From NCBI RefSeq assembly GCF_007830035.1, contig NZ_VLKN01000002.1, positions 248,001-312,000 on the forward strand: a stretch of 64,000 nucleotides of DNA, written 5' to 3'. The DNA is from Luteimonas cucumeris (GTDB lineage: Bacteria > Pseudomonadota > Gammaproteobacteria > Xanthomonadales > Xanthomonadaceae). The translations under genes were made by a program, and so were the position numbers. The stretch's first letter is position 1; the number at the start of each line of letters is the position of its first letter. The notes under the pieces are model-generated. The model had not been told where the DNA came from. It did no database searches and worked only from the letters and a program-made list of their open reading frames with translations. Positions 1 through 10,436 of this stretch are shown piece after piece.

Positions 1-62
1 GGCACCAGCGCCTTGCGGCCGATGGCGCGCAGCGCGTCGAAACGCGCTGTCAGCCGACTCAT
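1..62 (-). CDS. trpA: Tryptophan synthase alpha subunit, 5' end only
   Basis: The reverse strand from 62 reads M-S-R-L-T-A-R-F-D-A-L-R-A-I-G-R-K-A-L-V-P, the typical amino terminus of TrpA, and runs off the left edge. TrpA cleaves indole-3-glycerol phosphate and passes indole to TrpB. The start ATG overlaps the stop of the preceding DUF3144 gene by 4 nt (ATGA at 59-62), so translation is probably coupled. Only about 20 residues are visible; the identification rests on these residues and on the trpF-trpB context. Confidence 0.85.
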   Translation of the reverse strand, partial: MSRLTARFDALRAIGRKALV

Positions 63-463
63 TCCTTGGCAGGCTCGGCCAGCGTCGGCACGCCCGCATC
101 CAGCTTGACGCCGGCAGCGGCGTATTCGGCGGCCAGTTCGGATTCGCCGACATTGATGCCGCGCTCGGCACCGAGGCCATCGAGGTTCTCGTTGAGCATG
201 CGCCGGTACATGTTGGTCATGTAGTCGAGGAAATCCTTGCGCTCGGCAGCCGGGTCGCTGACGTTGGCCAGGTACACGTGAGCGTTGAAGCGCGAGGCGG
301 CGTAGACGCTGGCCATGCTGATGCGCTTGAGTCCCTGTTCCTTGGCCTGCTTGTTGGTCAGTTCCAGATATTCGTTGACGCAGGTGAAGAAAGCCGGGTC
401 GACCTGGTTCTGCGGCGCGGCGTTGGCGGCGGTGTCGGCCTGGGTCTGGTTGTCATCGCTCAT
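59..463 (-). CDS. DUF3144 family protein between trpB and trpA
   Basis: A 134 aa soluble, acidic protein with no signal peptide or membrane segment. It matches my memory of the DUF3144 family (core around FFTCVNEYLELTN, then SVYAASRFNAHVY and a FLDYMTNMYRRML segment). Function is unknown. A GGAG ribosome site precedes the ATG at 463 by about 7 nt. It sits inside the trp cluster and overlaps trpA by 4 nt, so it is co-translated with trpA whatever it does. A separate promoter may lie just upstream. Confidence 0.8.
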   Translation of the reverse strand: MSDDNQTQADTAANAAPQNQVDPAFFTCVNEYLELTNKQAKEQGLKRISMASVYAASRFNAHVYLANVSDPAAERKDFLDYMTNMYRRMLNENLDGLGAERGINVGESELAAEYAAAGVKLDAGVPTLAEPAKE

Positions 464-480
464 TACGGTTGCTCCATTGC

Positions 481-513
481 ATTGTATGGGTGGTCTTTAT
501 TTGCGGATCCGCA
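481..513 (-). promoter_or_regulatory. Possible promoter for DUF3144-trpA, with palindrome
   Basis: The 130 bp gap between trpB and the DUF3144 gene holds a TACAAT -10-like hexamer on the minus strand (486-481), about 18 nt before the start codon. It also holds a perfect 12-bp palindrome, TGCGGATCCGCA (502-513). No convincing -35 was found. This would give DUF3144-trpA an internal promoter; the call is inference only. Confidence 0.3.
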
Positions 514-593
514 TCAATCGGGCAAAACAGATGGGATCGACCGATGGGGAATCCGCTCTTGTTCGTTGCTTCGTTCCGTGTCGCGCGCCCGAA

Positions 594-1856
594 TCAAAGC
601 ATCATTCCCTCGCGCGCGGCGATGGTGTGCACGTCCTTGTCGCCGCGGCCGGACAGGTTGCACAACACCAGCGCATCCCTGGGCAGTTCGCGCGCCAGCT
701 TCAGCGCCTGGGCGATGGCATGGCTGGATTCGAGCGCGGCGAGGATGCCTTCGGTCCGGGCCAGCAGGTGGAACGCGGCCAGCGCCTCGTCGTCGGTGAT
801 CCCGACGTACTCGGCGCGCCCGGTGTCCTTCAGATAAGCGTGTTCCGGGCCGACGCCGGGATAGTCGAGGCCGGCGGAGACCGAATGCGTCTCGATGATC
901 TGACCATCGTCATCGCACAGCACGTAGGTGCGGTTGCCGTGCAGCACGCCCGGTCGGCCGGCGGCCAGCGATGCGGCGTGATGGCCGGTGTCGATGCCCT
1001 CGCCCGCCGCCTCGGCGCCGACGATGCGCACGTCGGCATCGTTGAGAAAGGCGTGGAAGATGCCGATCGCATTGCTGCCGCCACCGACGCAGGCCGTCAC
1101 CGCATCCGGCAGACGTCCGTATTCGGCCAGCATCTGCGCGCGCGCCTCGCGACCGACCACGGCGTTGAAGTCGCGGACCATGCGCGGATACGGGTCCGGA
1201 CCGGCGACGGTGCCGATGATGTAGAAGGTGTCGCGGACGTTGGTGACCCAGTCGCGCATCGCTTCGTTGAGCGCATCCTTGAGCGTGGCCGAACCGCTGG
1301 TGACCGGCACCACCGTCGCGCCGAGCAGTTGCATGCGGTAGACGTTGATCTTCTGCCGCTCGATGTCGGTCGCGCCCATGTAGACCACGCATTCCAGCCC
1401 CAACCGCGCGGCGACGGTGGCCGAGGCGACGCCGTGCTGGCCGGCACCGGTCTCGGCGATGATCCGGGTCTTGCCCATGCGGGTGGCGAGCAGCGCCTGG
1501 CCGATGGTGTTGTTGATCTTGTGCGCGCCGGTGTGGTTCAGGTCTTCGCGCTTGAGCAGGATCTGCGCGCCGCCCACTTCGCGACTCAGGCGTTCGGCGT
1601 GGTAGATCGGGCTGGGCCGGCCGACGTAATGCGCCAGGTCCTTGTCGAAGGCGGCGATGAAGTCCGGATCGACGCGCGCGGCGTCGTAGGCCGCCGCCAG
1701 TTCCTCGACCGGCCCGATCAGCGTCTCGGCCACGAAGCGCCCGCCGTAACGACCGAAATGGCCGCTGGCATCGGGCGTGGCGTGGTAATCGATCCGGGCG
1801 CCCTGTTCAGGCAGGCTGGCCGGAGGCCGGCTCGGGTTCGGTGTGGCAGTCGGCAC
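594..1856 (-). CDS. trpB: Tryptophan synthase beta subunit
   Basis: Pyridoxal-phosphate enzyme that condenses indole with serine in the cytoplasmic TrpA2B2 complex. Visible signatures are [10 protein letters not shown] near the amino end, the PLP lysine motif [10 protein letters not shown], the phosphate-binding GGGSNAIG loop, and the carboxyl-terminal [10 protein letters not shown]. No ATG fits the start. A GTG at 1856 (420 aa, overlapping trpF by 50 nt, GAAGAAG 6 nt upstream) is used here. A CTG at 1814 would give about 406 aa, closer to the length I recall for Xanthomonas TrpB. The reading frame continues upstream into trpF, but that part is a shadow. Confidence 0.93.
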   Translation of the reverse strand: MPTATPNPSRPPASLPEQGARIDYHATPDASGHFGRYGGRFVAETLIGPVEELAAAYDAARVDPDFIAAFDKDLAHYVGRPSPIYHAERLSREVGGAQILLKREDLNHTGAHKINNTIGQALLATRMGKTRIIAETGAGQHGVASATVAARLGLECVVYMGATDIERQKINVYRMQLLGATVVPVTSGSATLKDALNEAMRDWVTNVRDTFYIIGTVAGPDPYPRMVRDFNAVVGREARAQMLAEYGRLPDAVTACVGGGSNAIGIFHAFLNDADVRIVGAEAAGEGIDTGHHAASLAAGRPGVLHGNRTYVLCDDDGQIIETHSVSAGLDYPGVGPEHAYLKDTGRAEYVGITDDEALAAFHLLARTEGILAALESSHAIAQALKLARELPRDALVLCNLSGRGDKDVHTIAAREGMML

Positions 1857-2490
1857 GTCTGACTTCTTCGACGAAACGCCGCATCTTATCGCCATCCTTG
1901 ATCCCGGGCGCGCTTTCGATGCCCGAAGCCACGTCCACGCCCCACGGCAGCGTGGCCAGGATGGCGTCGAAAACATTTTCCGGGCGCAGGCCACCAGCCA
2001 CCACGCAGGGCTTGTCCAGGCCGCGGGGCAGGCGCGACCAGTCGAAGCCCTGGCCGCTGCCACCACTGCCACCCGGCGCGTGGCCATCGAACAGGAAGGC
2101 CGCCGCGCCCGGGTAGCGCGTGCGCAACGACACCGTATCGATGGCATCGTGCCCGTCGCGCATCGCGATCGCCTTCATGTAGGGCACGCCGAAGCTGCGG
2201 CAGAAGGCGTCGTCCTCGCCGCCATGGAACTGCAGCAGGGTCGGCCGCACCTGCCGGATCACCTCGCGGACCTCGTCGCCATCGTTGTCCATGAACAGCG
2301 CGACCGCATCGACCAGCGGCGCCAGCGCGTTGCGCATGGTGCGCGCTTCGGTCGCATGCACGCGGCGCGGGCTGGCCGCGGCGAACACGAAACCGACCGC
2401 GTCGACGCCCAGCTCACTGGCCAGGCGCACGTCGCCGGCACGGGTGAAGCCGCAGAACTTGATGCGCGTGCGGAACAGGGTTCGGGACAT
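1807..2490 (-). CDS. trpF: Phosphoribosylanthranilate isomerase
   Basis: A 227 aa (beta/alpha)8-barrel enzyme that converts phosphoribosylanthranilate to CdRP in tryptophan synthesis. Visible signatures are [17 protein letters not shown] at the amino end, [19 protein letters not shown], and the carboxyl-terminal [11 protein letters not shown] and GVDVASGIE. The ATG at 2490 starts [14 protein letters not shown]; upstream sequence is repetitive and unlike coding DNA. The 3' end overlaps trpB, so the two are probably coupled. Separated from truA by a 156 bp repeat-bearing gap. Confidence 0.95.
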   Translation of the reverse strand: MSRTLFRTRIKFCGFTRAGDVRLASELGVDAVGFVFAAASPRRVHATEARTMRNALAPLVDAVALFMDNDGDEVREVIRQVRPTLLQFHGGEDDAFCRSFGVPYMKAIAMRDGHDAIDTVSLRTRYPGAAAFLFDGHAPGGSGGSGQGFDWSRLPRGLDKPCVVAGGLRPENVFDAILATLPWGVDVASGIESAPGIKDGDKMRRFVEEVRRADCHTEPEPASGQPA

Positions 2491-2655
2491 TTGGGAATCG
2501 GGAATCGGGAATCGGGATGAGCGTAACGCTTTCCGGTTCCTGCGGCGCAAGCGCTTGGCTCCGAAGGGTGCATCAGCCGAAGGCGTAATGCGCCGGATGC
2601 CCACCATTCCGGAATCCCACGGCGCAATGCCCTTCGGTTATTGCGCCTACGGCGC
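2491..2655. repeat. Gap with GATTCCC heptad repeats and an inverted repeat
   Basis: Directly upstream of trpF, three tandem GATTCCC heptads (minus strand, about 2493-2516) sit where a ribosome site would normally be. Further on, GGCGCAAT and ATTGCGCC (2621-2647) form an 8-bp stem with an 11-nt loop just after the truA stop. No protein-coding potential was seen. The heptads resemble other direct-repeat arrays in this window. Confidence 0.55.
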
Positions 2656-3462
2656 TGGCGCTGCTTCCTCCGGGTCGGACAGCGTCGCTTCCGACGGCAG
2701 ACCCCACTGCGGCGGGTACAAGGGGCCCACGAACACCAGTCCGCCGGCCGGCGCGGTCGCACCGGCCAGGGTGCGGTCGCGGCCATGCAGGACCTCGCCG
2801 ACCCAGGCTTCGGGACGATCGCCGCGACCGACTTCGAGCAGCGTGCCGACCAGGTTGCGCACCATGTGGTGCAGGAAGGCATTGGCCTGCACCTCGAAGA
2901 TCACTTCCTCACCGTCGCGGTGCACGTCCAGCCGCTGCAGGTCGCGGCGCGCGTGCGGTGCCTGGCAATGCACGGTGCGGAATGCGGAGAAATCATGTTC
3001 GCCGAGCAGTGCCTGCGCGGCCCGGTGCATCGCTTCCGCATCGAGCCGGCGCCGCTCCCAGGCCAGGTATTGGCGCTGCAGCGCGGGCCGGACCGGACGG
3101 TTCAGCAGCCGGTAGCGGTAACGCCGCGCGCGCGCCGAGAAACGGGCGTGGAAGTCGTCGGCCACCGGCACGCACCAGCGCACGCAGATCGCGTCCGGCA
3201 GGCGGCTGGTGGTGCCCAGCATCCAGCCGCGCGGATCGCGATCGGCCGGGCTGTCGAAATGCACGACCTGGCAGGCGGCGTGCACGCCGGCATCGGTGCG
3301 GCCGGCACAGACCGACTGGATCGACGCGGCGGCGACGAACGACAGCGCCTCTTCCAGCGCCGCCTGCAGGCTGCCCGCATCGCTTTCGCCGGGTTTGCTG
3401 AGCCGTTGCCAGCCGAGGAAATCGCTGCCGTCGTATTCGACGCCCAGCGCGTAGCGCGTCAC
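2647..3462 (-). CDS. truA: tRNA pseudouridine(38-40) synthase
   Basis: A 271 aa TruA, which isomerises uridines 38-40 in the tRNA anticodon arm. The catalytic aspartate lies in [11 protein letters not shown]. Other family marks are the opening [16 protein letters not shown], the [15 protein letters not shown] segment and [13 protein letters not shown]. The start is GTG at 3462 (M-T-R-Y-A-L-G), matching the family amino terminus; no ATG fits. It lies 19 nt after fimV in the same direction, a gene order typical of Xanthomonadaceae. Confidence 0.95.
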   Translation of the reverse strand: MTRYALGVEYDGSDFLGWQRLSKPGESDAGSLQAALEEALSFVAAASIQSVCAGRTDAGVHAACQVVHFDSPADRDPRGWMLGTTSRLPDAICVRWCVPVADDFHARFSARARRYRYRLLNRPVRPALQRQYLAWERRRLDAEAMHRAAQALLGEHDFSAFRTVHCQAPHARRDLQRLDVHRDGEEVIFEVQANAFLHHMVRNLVGTLLEVGRGDRPEAWVGEVLHGRDRTLAGATAPAGGLVFVGPLYPPQWGLPSEATLSDPEEAAPAP

Positions 3463-3481
3463 CGGCGAGCGCCGCGACCCA

Positions 3482-5362
3482 TCATCGCGGAAATTCCTGC
3501 AGCAGGCGCACGGCCTCGGCGCGTGCGTCCGGATCACCGACCTGGACGATCTCCTGCAGCAGGCCGCGGGCGGTGTCGTGGTCGCCCAGGTCGAGGTAGG
3601 CGCGGGCCAGTTCGATGCGCTCCGGACCGATGCGCAGGTCGCTGCCGGCCGTCGTGGCGGTGGCGCCGCCATGCCAGGTCGGCACTGCCACCGCTGCGGC
3701 GGGCGTCCATGCCGGCGCGGCCGGACGCGGAGCGCTCGCGCCATTGCCGCGACTGCCGGATTCGGCCACCGGCGAAGCGTCGGCGAAGGATGCGGGCGCC
3801 ATCGGTTCGGCGGCCACGGCATTCGGCATGCTGGCGGCCAGCTCGGCGCTGCCGGTCACCGGCCGCGACGGCTTCGACACCACGACAGTGCGGCCGCGAC
3901 GCGCCAACCACCACGCGATCAGGCCCGCCACGACCAGCAGCAGTCCGCCGCCCAGCCAGAGGCCGGTGCCACCGTCGGCCTGCGCAGGAGCGGGCTGCGC
4001 GGTGGTCGAAGCCTGCGTCGCTGCCTTGGCGCCGCCCTGGTTGGACTCGGCCAGGCGCTGCTGCGCCGCGGCCAGCTCGCTGTCCTTCAGCGTGATCAGT
4101 TGCTGCTGCTGTTGCTGCAGTTTTTCCAGGTCGGCCAGGCGCGACTTCAATTCCTCGACCTCGGCATCGCGCGCGGCCAGGGTTTCCCGGGTCTGTTGCA
4201 GTTCCTGTTGCTGTCGCAGCATGTCGCCCTCGCCTCCGGCGCTGGCGCCGGATCGTGTACCCGCCTGCACGGCGCCATCGGCCGCCGGCGGAATGATTTC
4301 AAGCCTCGCCCCGGACACGCCCGTCTTGTCCGGCGTGCCTTCTGCAGCCGCCGGCACCGTGCCTGCGGCCTCGGCGCTGGCCAGCGCGGCGATCTCGGCC
4401 GCGCGCGCCTTCTCGCTTCGCGCCTGCCGCTGCTGCTCGATGTGGTCGCGCACGACCACCGCCGTCTCGGCCGCACCCAGGCGGGTGAATTCGGCGGACT
4501 CCGGCACGCGCAGCACGGCGCCGCTCCTGAGCCGGTTGATGTCGTTGCCGATGAACGCGTCCGGGTTGGCACGCAGCAAGGCCAGCATGGTCTGGTCGAG
4601 ACTGGCACCGCGCGATTTCACGGCGAGCGCGATTTCCGACAGCGTGTCGCCCGACTGCACCGACATCTGACCCTGAACGGCCGTGGGCGCTGGCGCCACG
4701 GCCGCGGCAACCTCGTCCGGAGCCGGCGCCGGCGGTGGTCCGACGGCAATGTCGGGCACCGGTGCAGACGATGTCTCCACGGGCGGCGCATCCAGCGCGC
4801 CTGCGATCTGGTCGGCTTCGATCCCCTGCTCGAGCTCGGCAGGCCCGTCCTGCTCCGGACCCAGCTCGGTCGGCGAGGCCAGGATCGGCGCATCGGCTGG
4901 CCGCGACACCACGTCGGCCAACGCCGCCTGCGGCGCCTCGATCAACGGCGCACCCGGCGATGGCGCGTCGCTCGGTGCATCGACCAGCGCCGAATACTCG
5001 CGCACCAGCTTGCCCTCGGCCCATTCGACTTCGACCAGGAAGTTCAGCATCGGCTGGTCGATCGGCGCCGTGCTGGTCACGCGCACGGCCAAGCCGCCGG
5101 TGTCGTCGCGCACCACCGCGAACTTCAGCTCGGCGACCACGCCTTCCGGCGGCTCCAGCCCGATCCGCGCGAAGGTTTCCGGCGACGCCAGGCGCGCCTG
5201 CAGCTGTTCCAGTTCGGCCGGATCGTTGGACACGATCGGGATCTCGGCCAGCAATGGCTGATTGATGCCGGACTTGACCTTGATCTCGCCCAGCCCGAGT
5301 GCGGACACCTGCCCGCAGGCTAGTGCCAGCACCAGTGCGAACACGATCCGCATTGCTTTCAT
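3482..5362 (-). CDS. fimV: FimV-like polar/pilus assembly protein
   Basis: A 626 aa inner-membrane protein. Layout: signal peptide (about 1-22), conserved FimV amino-terminal region ([20 protein letters not shown]), a LysM domain ([14 protein letters not shown] to GAVLRVPE, about 225-285), a coiled coil with a run of glutamines, one membrane segment ([20 protein letters not shown]), and a short carboxyl-terminal TPR-like FimV domain ([20 protein letters not shown]). In Pseudomonas FimV helps build the type IV pilus secretin and recruits polar proteins. This copy is shorter than the ~900 aa Pseudomonas protein and has a reduced cytoplasmic part. ATG 5362 follows a GGGGGG tract. Confidence 0.88.
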   Translation of the reverse strand: MKAMRIVFALVLALACGQVSALGLGEIKVKSGINQPLLAEIPIVSNDPAELEQLQARLASPETFARIGLEPPEGVVAELKFAVVRDDTGGLAVRVTSTAPIDQPMLNFLVEVEWAEGKLVREYSALVDAPSDAPSPGAPLIEAPQAALADVVSRPADAPILASPTELGPEQDGPAELEQGIEADQIAGALDAPPVETSSAPVPDIAVGPPPAPAPDEVAAAVAPAPTAVQGQMSVQSGDTLSEIALAVKSRGASLDQTMLALLRANPDAFIGNDINRLRSGAVLRVPESAEFTRLGAAETAVVVRDHIEQQRQARSEKARAAEIAALASAEAAGTVPAAAEGTPDKTGVSGARLEIIPPAADGAVQAGTRSGASAGGEGDMLRQQQELQQTRETLAARDAEVEELKSRLADLEKLQQQQQQLITLKDSELAAAQQRLAESNQGGAKAATQASTTAQPAPAQADGGTGLWLGGGLLLVVAGLIAWWLARRGRTVVVSKPSRPVTGSAELAASMPNAVAAEPMAPASFADASPVAESGSRGNGASAPRPAAPAWTPAAAVAVPTWHGGATATTAGSDLRIGPERIELARAYLDLGDHDTARGLLQEIVQVGDPDARAEAVRLLQEFPR

Positions 5363-5433
5363 CGCCACGCAACCCCCCATGGCTGCCCCGGTCGGCTTCG
5401 GATTCCGGCCGTCACTATAGTCGTTATGGCCGC

Positions 5434-6450
<1,017 letters not shown>

Positions 6451-6471
6451 CTGTCCTCTCTCTGGAAAAGC

Positions 6472-6553
6472 CGGTGATTCGTCATTGGTGATTGGTGATT
6501 CGCAAGAGCCGGCCTCGCCAGCGCCTTTACCAATCACCAATCACGAATCACGA
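6472..6553. repeat. Inverted arrays of GTGATT-type heptads in the asd leader
   Basis: The left arm (6472-6502) consists of near-copies of GTGATTCGTCATTGGTGATT. The right arm (6530-6553) reads ACCAATCACCAATCACGAAT and is its reverse complement in unit type. About 27 bp separate the arms. The structure lies between the asd start and the stop of the dehydrogenase gene, so transcripts of asd would carry a long imperfect hairpin. Confidence 0.7.
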
Positions 6554-7534
6554 TCAAGAAATCACATTCGGCGGCTTGCCCGCCTCCGGCCCGAAGCCCA
6601 ACGCCGCGATCAGATTATCCACGGCGAGCGATACCATCGCACGCCGCGTGGCCAGGCTGCCGCTGGCGATGTGCGGGGTCAGCACCACGTTGCGCAGCGC
6701 CAGCAGCCGCGGATCGACCTGCGGCTCGCCTTCGAACACGTCCAGTCCCGCAGCGGCGAGGCGTCCGCTGGCCAGCGCATCGGCCAGCGCCGCTTCGTCG
6801 ATCAGGCCACCACGGGCGATGTTGGTCAGCGTGGCGGTGGGTTTCATCCTGGCCAGCGTCGCGGCATCGATCCGATGGTGGTTCTGCGCGGAATACGGCA
6901 ATACCAGCACGACGTGGTCGGCCTGCGCAAACAAGGTTTCGTAATCGACATATGCCGCGCGGCATTCGTTCTCGATGGCTTCGGGAAGACGGCTGCGGTT
7001 GTGATACAGCACGCGCATGCCGAAACCGCCGGCGCGACGTGCGATGCCCTGTCCGATCCGGCCCATGCCGAGGATGCCCAGCGTCGTGCCATGGATCTCG
7101 GCGCCAAGCAGGCTGTGGAAGGCCCAGCCGCGCCATTGCCCGTCGCGCAGCCAGCGCTCGGCCTCGGTGATGCGGCGGGCCGCGGCCATCATCAGCGCGA
7201 AGCCGAAGTCGGCGGTGGTCTCGGTCAGCACGTCCGGCGTGTTGGTGGCGACGATGCCGCGCGCCTGCAGCGCGGCCACGTCGAGGTTGTTGTAACCGAC
7301 GCCGACATTGGCGACCGCGCGCAGCCGCGACGCCTGCGCGATTTCCGCCGCGCCGACCGGATCGTTCAGGGTGACCAGCGCGCCATCCGCTTCGCGCAGG
7401 GCCCGCGCGATCGCTGCCGGCGAATGATCGGCGACCGCGTGCGTCGCGGCGACCTCGAAATATCGGTCCAGCCGCGCGACGATATCGTCGAACAGCGGCT
7501 GCGACACCCAGACGCGAGGCCGTGCAGCGCTCAT
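6554..7534 (-). CDS. D-2-hydroxyacid dehydrogenase (glyoxylate/hydroxypyruvate reductase type)
   Basis: A 326 aa NAD(P)-dependent D-2-hydroxyacid dehydrogenase. Seen: substrate-side VANVGVGYNNLDVAAL, nucleotide loop LGILGMGRIGQGIARR, and the catalytic Arg-Glu-His set in NIARGGLIDEAAL, GLDVFEGEPQ and VVLTPHIASGS. Full length for the family. Closest in style to GhrB-like glyoxylate/hydroxypyruvate reductases, but sequence alone does not fix the substrate. It lies 3 nt downstream of aroC, so they probably share a transcript. Confidence 0.88.
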   Translation of the reverse strand: MSAARPRVWVSQPLFDDIVARLDRYFEVAATHAVADHSPAAIARALREADGALVTLNDPVGAAEIAQASRLRAVANVGVGYNNLDVAALQARGIVATNTPDVLTETTADFGFALMMAAARRITEAERWLRDGQWRGWAFHSLLGAEIHGTTLGILGMGRIGQGIARRAGGFGMRVLYHNRSRLPEAIENECRAAYVDYETLFAQADHVVLVLPYSAQNHHRIDAATLARMKPTATLTNIARGGLIDEAALADALASGRLAAAGLDVFEGEPQVDPRLLALRNVVLTPHIASGSLATRRAMVSLAVDNLIAALGFGPEAGKPPNVIS

Positions 7535-7537
7535 GGC

Positions 7538-8623
7538 TCAGCCCGGGATCCTTGGCGCCACCTCGCCGACGTCGCCGCACTGCGCGCGATGACGCAGCGC
7601 CTGGTCGATCAGCACCAGCGCCATCATCGCCTCGCAGATCGGGGTCGCGCGGATGCCGACGCAGGGGTCGTGGCGACCGGTGGTGACGATGTCCACTTCG
7701 TTGCCGTGCGCGTCCAGCCCATGCGCGGGCAGGCGCAGACTGGAGGTCGGCTTGAACGCGACCGAACACACCACCTGCTGGCCGCTGCTGATGCCGCCGA
7801 GGATGCCACCGGCATGGTTCGACTCGAAACCAGCGCGTGTGGCCAGGTCGCGATGCTCGCTGCCCTTCTGAGCGACCACGGCAAAGCCGTCGCCGATCTC
7901 CACGCCCTTGACCGCGTTGATCGACATCATCGCCGCGGCCAGTTCGCCATCGAGCTTGCCGTAGATCGGCTCGCCCCAGCCCGGCGGCACGCCGTCGGCG
8001 ACGACGGTGACGCGCGCGCCGACCGAATCGCCGGACTTGCGCAGCGCATCCATGTAGCTTTCCAGCTCCGCGACCTGCGCGGCATGCGGCCAGAAGAACG
8101 GATTGGATTCGATCGCGCCCGCGTCGAACGCCGACGGCACGATGTCGCCGATCTGCGACAGATGCCCCTGCACCCGAACGCCATGGCGTTCGGCCAGCCA
8201 CTTCTTGGCGATCACGCCGGCGGCGACGCGCATCGTGGTCTCGCGCGCGGACGAGCGTCCGCCTCCACGCGGGTCGCGATGTCCGTATTTCTGCCAGTAG
8301 GTGTAGTCGGCATGGCCGGGGCGGAACTGCTCGGCGATCCGGTCGTAATCCTTGCTGCGCGCATCGGTGTTGCGGATCAGCAAGGCGATCGGCGTGCCTG
8401 TCGTTCTCCCTTCGTACACACCGCTGAGGATCTCGACCGCATCGGCCTCATGCCGCGCCGAGGTGTGGCGGGTCCTGCCGGTGGCGCGGCGCGACAGATC
8501 GTGCGCGAATTCCTCCGCGGCGATTTCAAGCCCCGGCGGGCAGCCGTCGATCACGCAGCCGATCGCCGGCCCGTGCGATTCGCCGAAGGTGGTGACGCGG
8601 AACAGATGTCCGAAGGTGTTCAA
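7538..8623 (-). CDS. aroC: Chorismate synthase
   Basis: A 361 aa FMN-dependent enzyme that makes chorismate from EPSP, the last common step of aromatic synthesis. Signatures: [20 protein letters not shown] at the amino end, the central [20 protein letters not shown], and the carboxyl-terminal [18 protein letters not shown]. Full length. The ATG at 8623 starts MNTFGHLF as expected. The 80 bp between it and prmB holds an interspersed palindrome. Confidence 0.97.
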   Translation of the reverse strand: MNTFGHLFRVTTFGESHGPAIGCVIDGCPPGLEIAAEEFAHDLSRRATGRTRHTSARHEADAVEILSGVYEGRTTGTPIALLIRNTDARSKDYDRIAEQFRPGHADYTYWQKYGHRDPRGGGRSSARETTMRVAAGVIAKKWLAERHGVRVQGHLSQIGDIVPSAFDAGAIESNPFFWPHAAQVAELESYMDALRKSGDSVGARVTVVADGVPPGWGEPIYGKLDGELAAAMMSINAVKGVEIGDGFAVVAQKGSEHRDLATRAGFESNHAGGILGGISSGQQVVCSVAFKPTSSLRLPAHGLDAHGNEVDIVTTGRHDPCVGIRATPICEAMMALVLIDQALRHRAQCGDVGEVAPRIPG

Positions 8624-8649
8624 ATGTTCGCCCTGCAGCTCTTGCTTTT

Positions 8650-8692
8650 AGCCGTCATCCCCGCGAAGGCGGGGATCCAGTGACTTTGGATC
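8650..8692. repeat. Interspersed palindrome (GTCATCCCCGCGAAGG type)
   Basis: The element reads GTCATCCCCGCGAAGGCGGG followed by GATCCAGTGACTTTGG. CCCCGC and GCGGGG form a stem around GAAG. Copies with the same two ends occur near 34.2-34.3 kb and 46.2 kb in this window. It sits between the convergently unrelated aroC and prmB genes, both read on the minus strand. Confidence 0.75.
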
Positions 8693-8703
8693 GCACGAGG
8701 AAT

Positions 8704-9651
8704 CTAGAACAGACTGCCGGTCGCCGTCGCCTTGGCCTCGCGCGCATCGGCGAGCTCGCGGATGCGGGCGTTGTGCGTCACCAGGTCGTGGCGCTCGGCG
8801 ACGAAGATGCCCATCTGACCGACCTTGAACTCGACCCACGCCAGCGGCAGTTCCGGCAGCAGCTGGACCAGCGCCTGCTCGGCCTCGCCGACTTCGCAGA
8901 TCAGTATTCCGTCGTCGGTCAGGTGCAGCGGCGCATCGCGCAGGATGCGCAGCGCCAGGTCGAGGCCGTCGTCGCCGGCACGCAGGCCGAGTTCCGGCTC
9001 GTGCGAATACTCCTTCGGCAGCGCATCGGTCTCGTCGTTGGTCACGTACGGCGGATTGGTGACGATCAGGTCGTAGTGCTCGCCCTGCAGCGCCGAGAAC
9101 AGGTCCGACTTCAGCAGCCGCAGGTTCTTCACCAGCAGCCGCTGCTCGTTCTCGCGCGCCAGCGACAGCGCTTCCTCGCTGAGGTCGACGCCGTCGACAT
9201 GCCAGTCCGGGTTGTAATGCGCCATCGCGATGGCGATGCAGCCCGAGCCGGTGCACAGGTCCAGCGCGCGGCGCACTTCGCGGCCGCCGAGCCAGGGTTC
9301 GAAGCCGGCTTCGATCAGTTCGGCGATCGGCGAACGCGGCACCAGCGCGCGCGGGTCGGACTTGAACGACAGGCCCGCGAACCATGCCTCGCCGGTCAGG
9401 TAGGCGGCAGGAATGCGCTCCTCGATGCGGCGCAGGAACAGCGCCAGCACTTCCTCTTTTTCCGCTTCGGTGATGCGGGCCTGTCCGTACACCGGCGACA
9501 GGTCGTGCGGCAGGTGCAGCGCGTGCAGGGTCAGCTGCGTGGCCTCGTCCAGCGCGTTGTCGTAACTGTGGCCATAGGTCAACCCGGACGCGTTGAAGCG
9601 GCTGGCGCCGTAGCGGATCAGGTCGATGATGGTCTGCAGTTCGATGGCCAC
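8704..9651 (-). CDS. prmB: Ribosomal protein L3 N5-glutamine methyltransferase
   Basis: A 315 aa class I SAM methyltransferase. It has the SAM loop ALDLCTGSGCIAIAMA and the NPPY motif (IVTNPPYVTNDE) that places the target glutamine. The amino-terminal region (IDLIRYGASRFNASGLTYGH, then YLTGEAWFAGLSF) is of PrmB type and methylates L3, rather than the release-factor enzyme PrmC. Divergent from sco1. Confidence 0.92.
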   Translation of the reverse strand: MAIELQTIIDLIRYGASRFNASGLTYGHSYDNALDEATQLTLHALHLPHDLSPVYGQARITEAEKEEVLALFLRRIEERIPAAYLTGEAWFAGLSFKSDPRALVPRSPIAELIEAGFEPWLGGREVRRALDLCTGSGCIAIAMAHYNPDWHVDGVDLSEEALSLARENEQRLLVKNLRLLKSDLFSALQGEHYDLIVTNPPYVTNDETDALPKEYSHEPELGLRAGDDGLDLALRILRDAPLHLTDDGILICEVGEAEQALVQLLPELPLAWVEFKVGQMGIFVAERHDLVTHNARIRELADAREAKATATGSLF

Positions 9652-9680
9652 GGGGTCCGGCTGCGCGCGAGGGATCGGGA

Positions 9681-9706
9681 ATTATAGCGGTCGTGGCCGG
9701 TATCAT
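9681..9706. promoter_or_regulatory. Divergent -10 elements for prmB and sco1
   Basis: A TATAAT hexamer on the minus strand (9686-9681) lies 30 nt before prmB. A TATCAT on the plus strand (9701-9706) lies 31 nt before the sco1 start. No strong -35 boxes were seen. Assignment is by position and consensus only. Confidence 0.45.
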
Positions 9707-9736
9707 GGCCCGACCACGACTGCCCGCGGCACCCGC

Positions 9737-10381
9737 ATGTTCAATCGCACCACGCTGCTGATCCTCGTTGCCGCGCTCGCCGCCGGCCTCGGCCTGTGGG
9801 CCGCGCGCGCCTATTTCGGCAGTCCGGCAGCGAATCGTCCGGAACTGCAGTCCGTGCGGCTGTTCGATGCGCCCCGCGAGATCCCGCCGTTCTCGCTGCG
9901 CCAGTCCGATGGCACGCAGCTGATCTCCGGCGAACTCAAGGGCCACTGGACGCTGGTGTTCCTCGGCTTCACCCATTGCCCGGACATCTGCCCGACCACG
10001 CTGGCGGAACTGGCGCAGGCGCAGAAGCAGTGGGAACCCCTGCCCGAAGCGCGCCGTCCGCGCGTGCTGTTCGTCTCGGTCGACCCTGACCGCGACACGC
10101 CGATGAAGATCGGCGGCTACGCGCATGCCTTCCATCGCGACACGCTGGCGGCCACGGCCGACCTGCCGGCACTGGAAGCCTTCGCCAAGTCGTTGTCGCT
10201 GGTGTTCATGAAAGTACCGCCGGCCGAAGGCGCACCGGCCGACCAATACAGCGTCGACCATTCCGCCGCGATCGCGGTGCTCGACCCGCAGGGACGGATG
10301 GCCGGCGTGATTCCGCCGCCGCTGCAGCCCAAGGCGATCGCCGCCGACATGATTACCCTGACGCAGGCTTCGACGAAGTAA
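9737..10381 (+). CDS. SCO1/SenC family copper metallochaperone
   Basis: A 214 aa thioredoxin-fold protein anchored by an amino-terminal membrane segment (LLILVAALAAGLGLWAARAY), facing the periplasm. Copper ligands are the CxxxC in THCPDICPTT and the distal histidine in YSVDHSAAIAVLD. Sco proteins load copper onto the CuA site of cytochrome oxidase or act as thiol reductants. The ATG at 9737 is chosen because it directly begins the signal anchor. No oxidase genes are nearby. Confidence 0.9.
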   Translation: MFNRTTLLILVAALAAGLGLWAARAYFGSPAANRPELQSVRLFDAPREIPPFSLRQSDGTQLISGELKGHWTLVFLGFTHCPDICPTTLAELAQAQKQWEPLPEARRPRVLFVSVDPDRDTPMKIGGYAHAFHRDTLAATADLPALEAFAKSLSLVFMKVPPAEGAPADQYSVDHSAAIAVLDPQGRMAGVIPPPLQPKAIAADMITLTQASTK

Positions 10382-10387
10382 TCGCAG

Positions 10388-10410
10388 GTAGCGTGCGCTG
10401 TGCGCACGAC
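10388..10410 (+). repeat. REP element a
   Basis: The sequence GTAGCGTGCGCTGTGCGCAC plus GA: a GTAG foot followed by a GTGCGC-TGT-GCGCAC hairpin. This is the same element that flanks the REP-associated transposase gene about 1 kb downstream. It lies between sco1 and psd. Confidence 0.85.
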
Positions 10411-10436
10411 CGCAACCCACAACCAATGCGAACCGC

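Noticed and set aside
594-2147. A trpF-trpB fusion-length frame of 517 codons
   Set aside because: The upstream part is a shadow of trpF in another frame with Arg/Ala-rich, non-conserved composition; homology begins near 1810.
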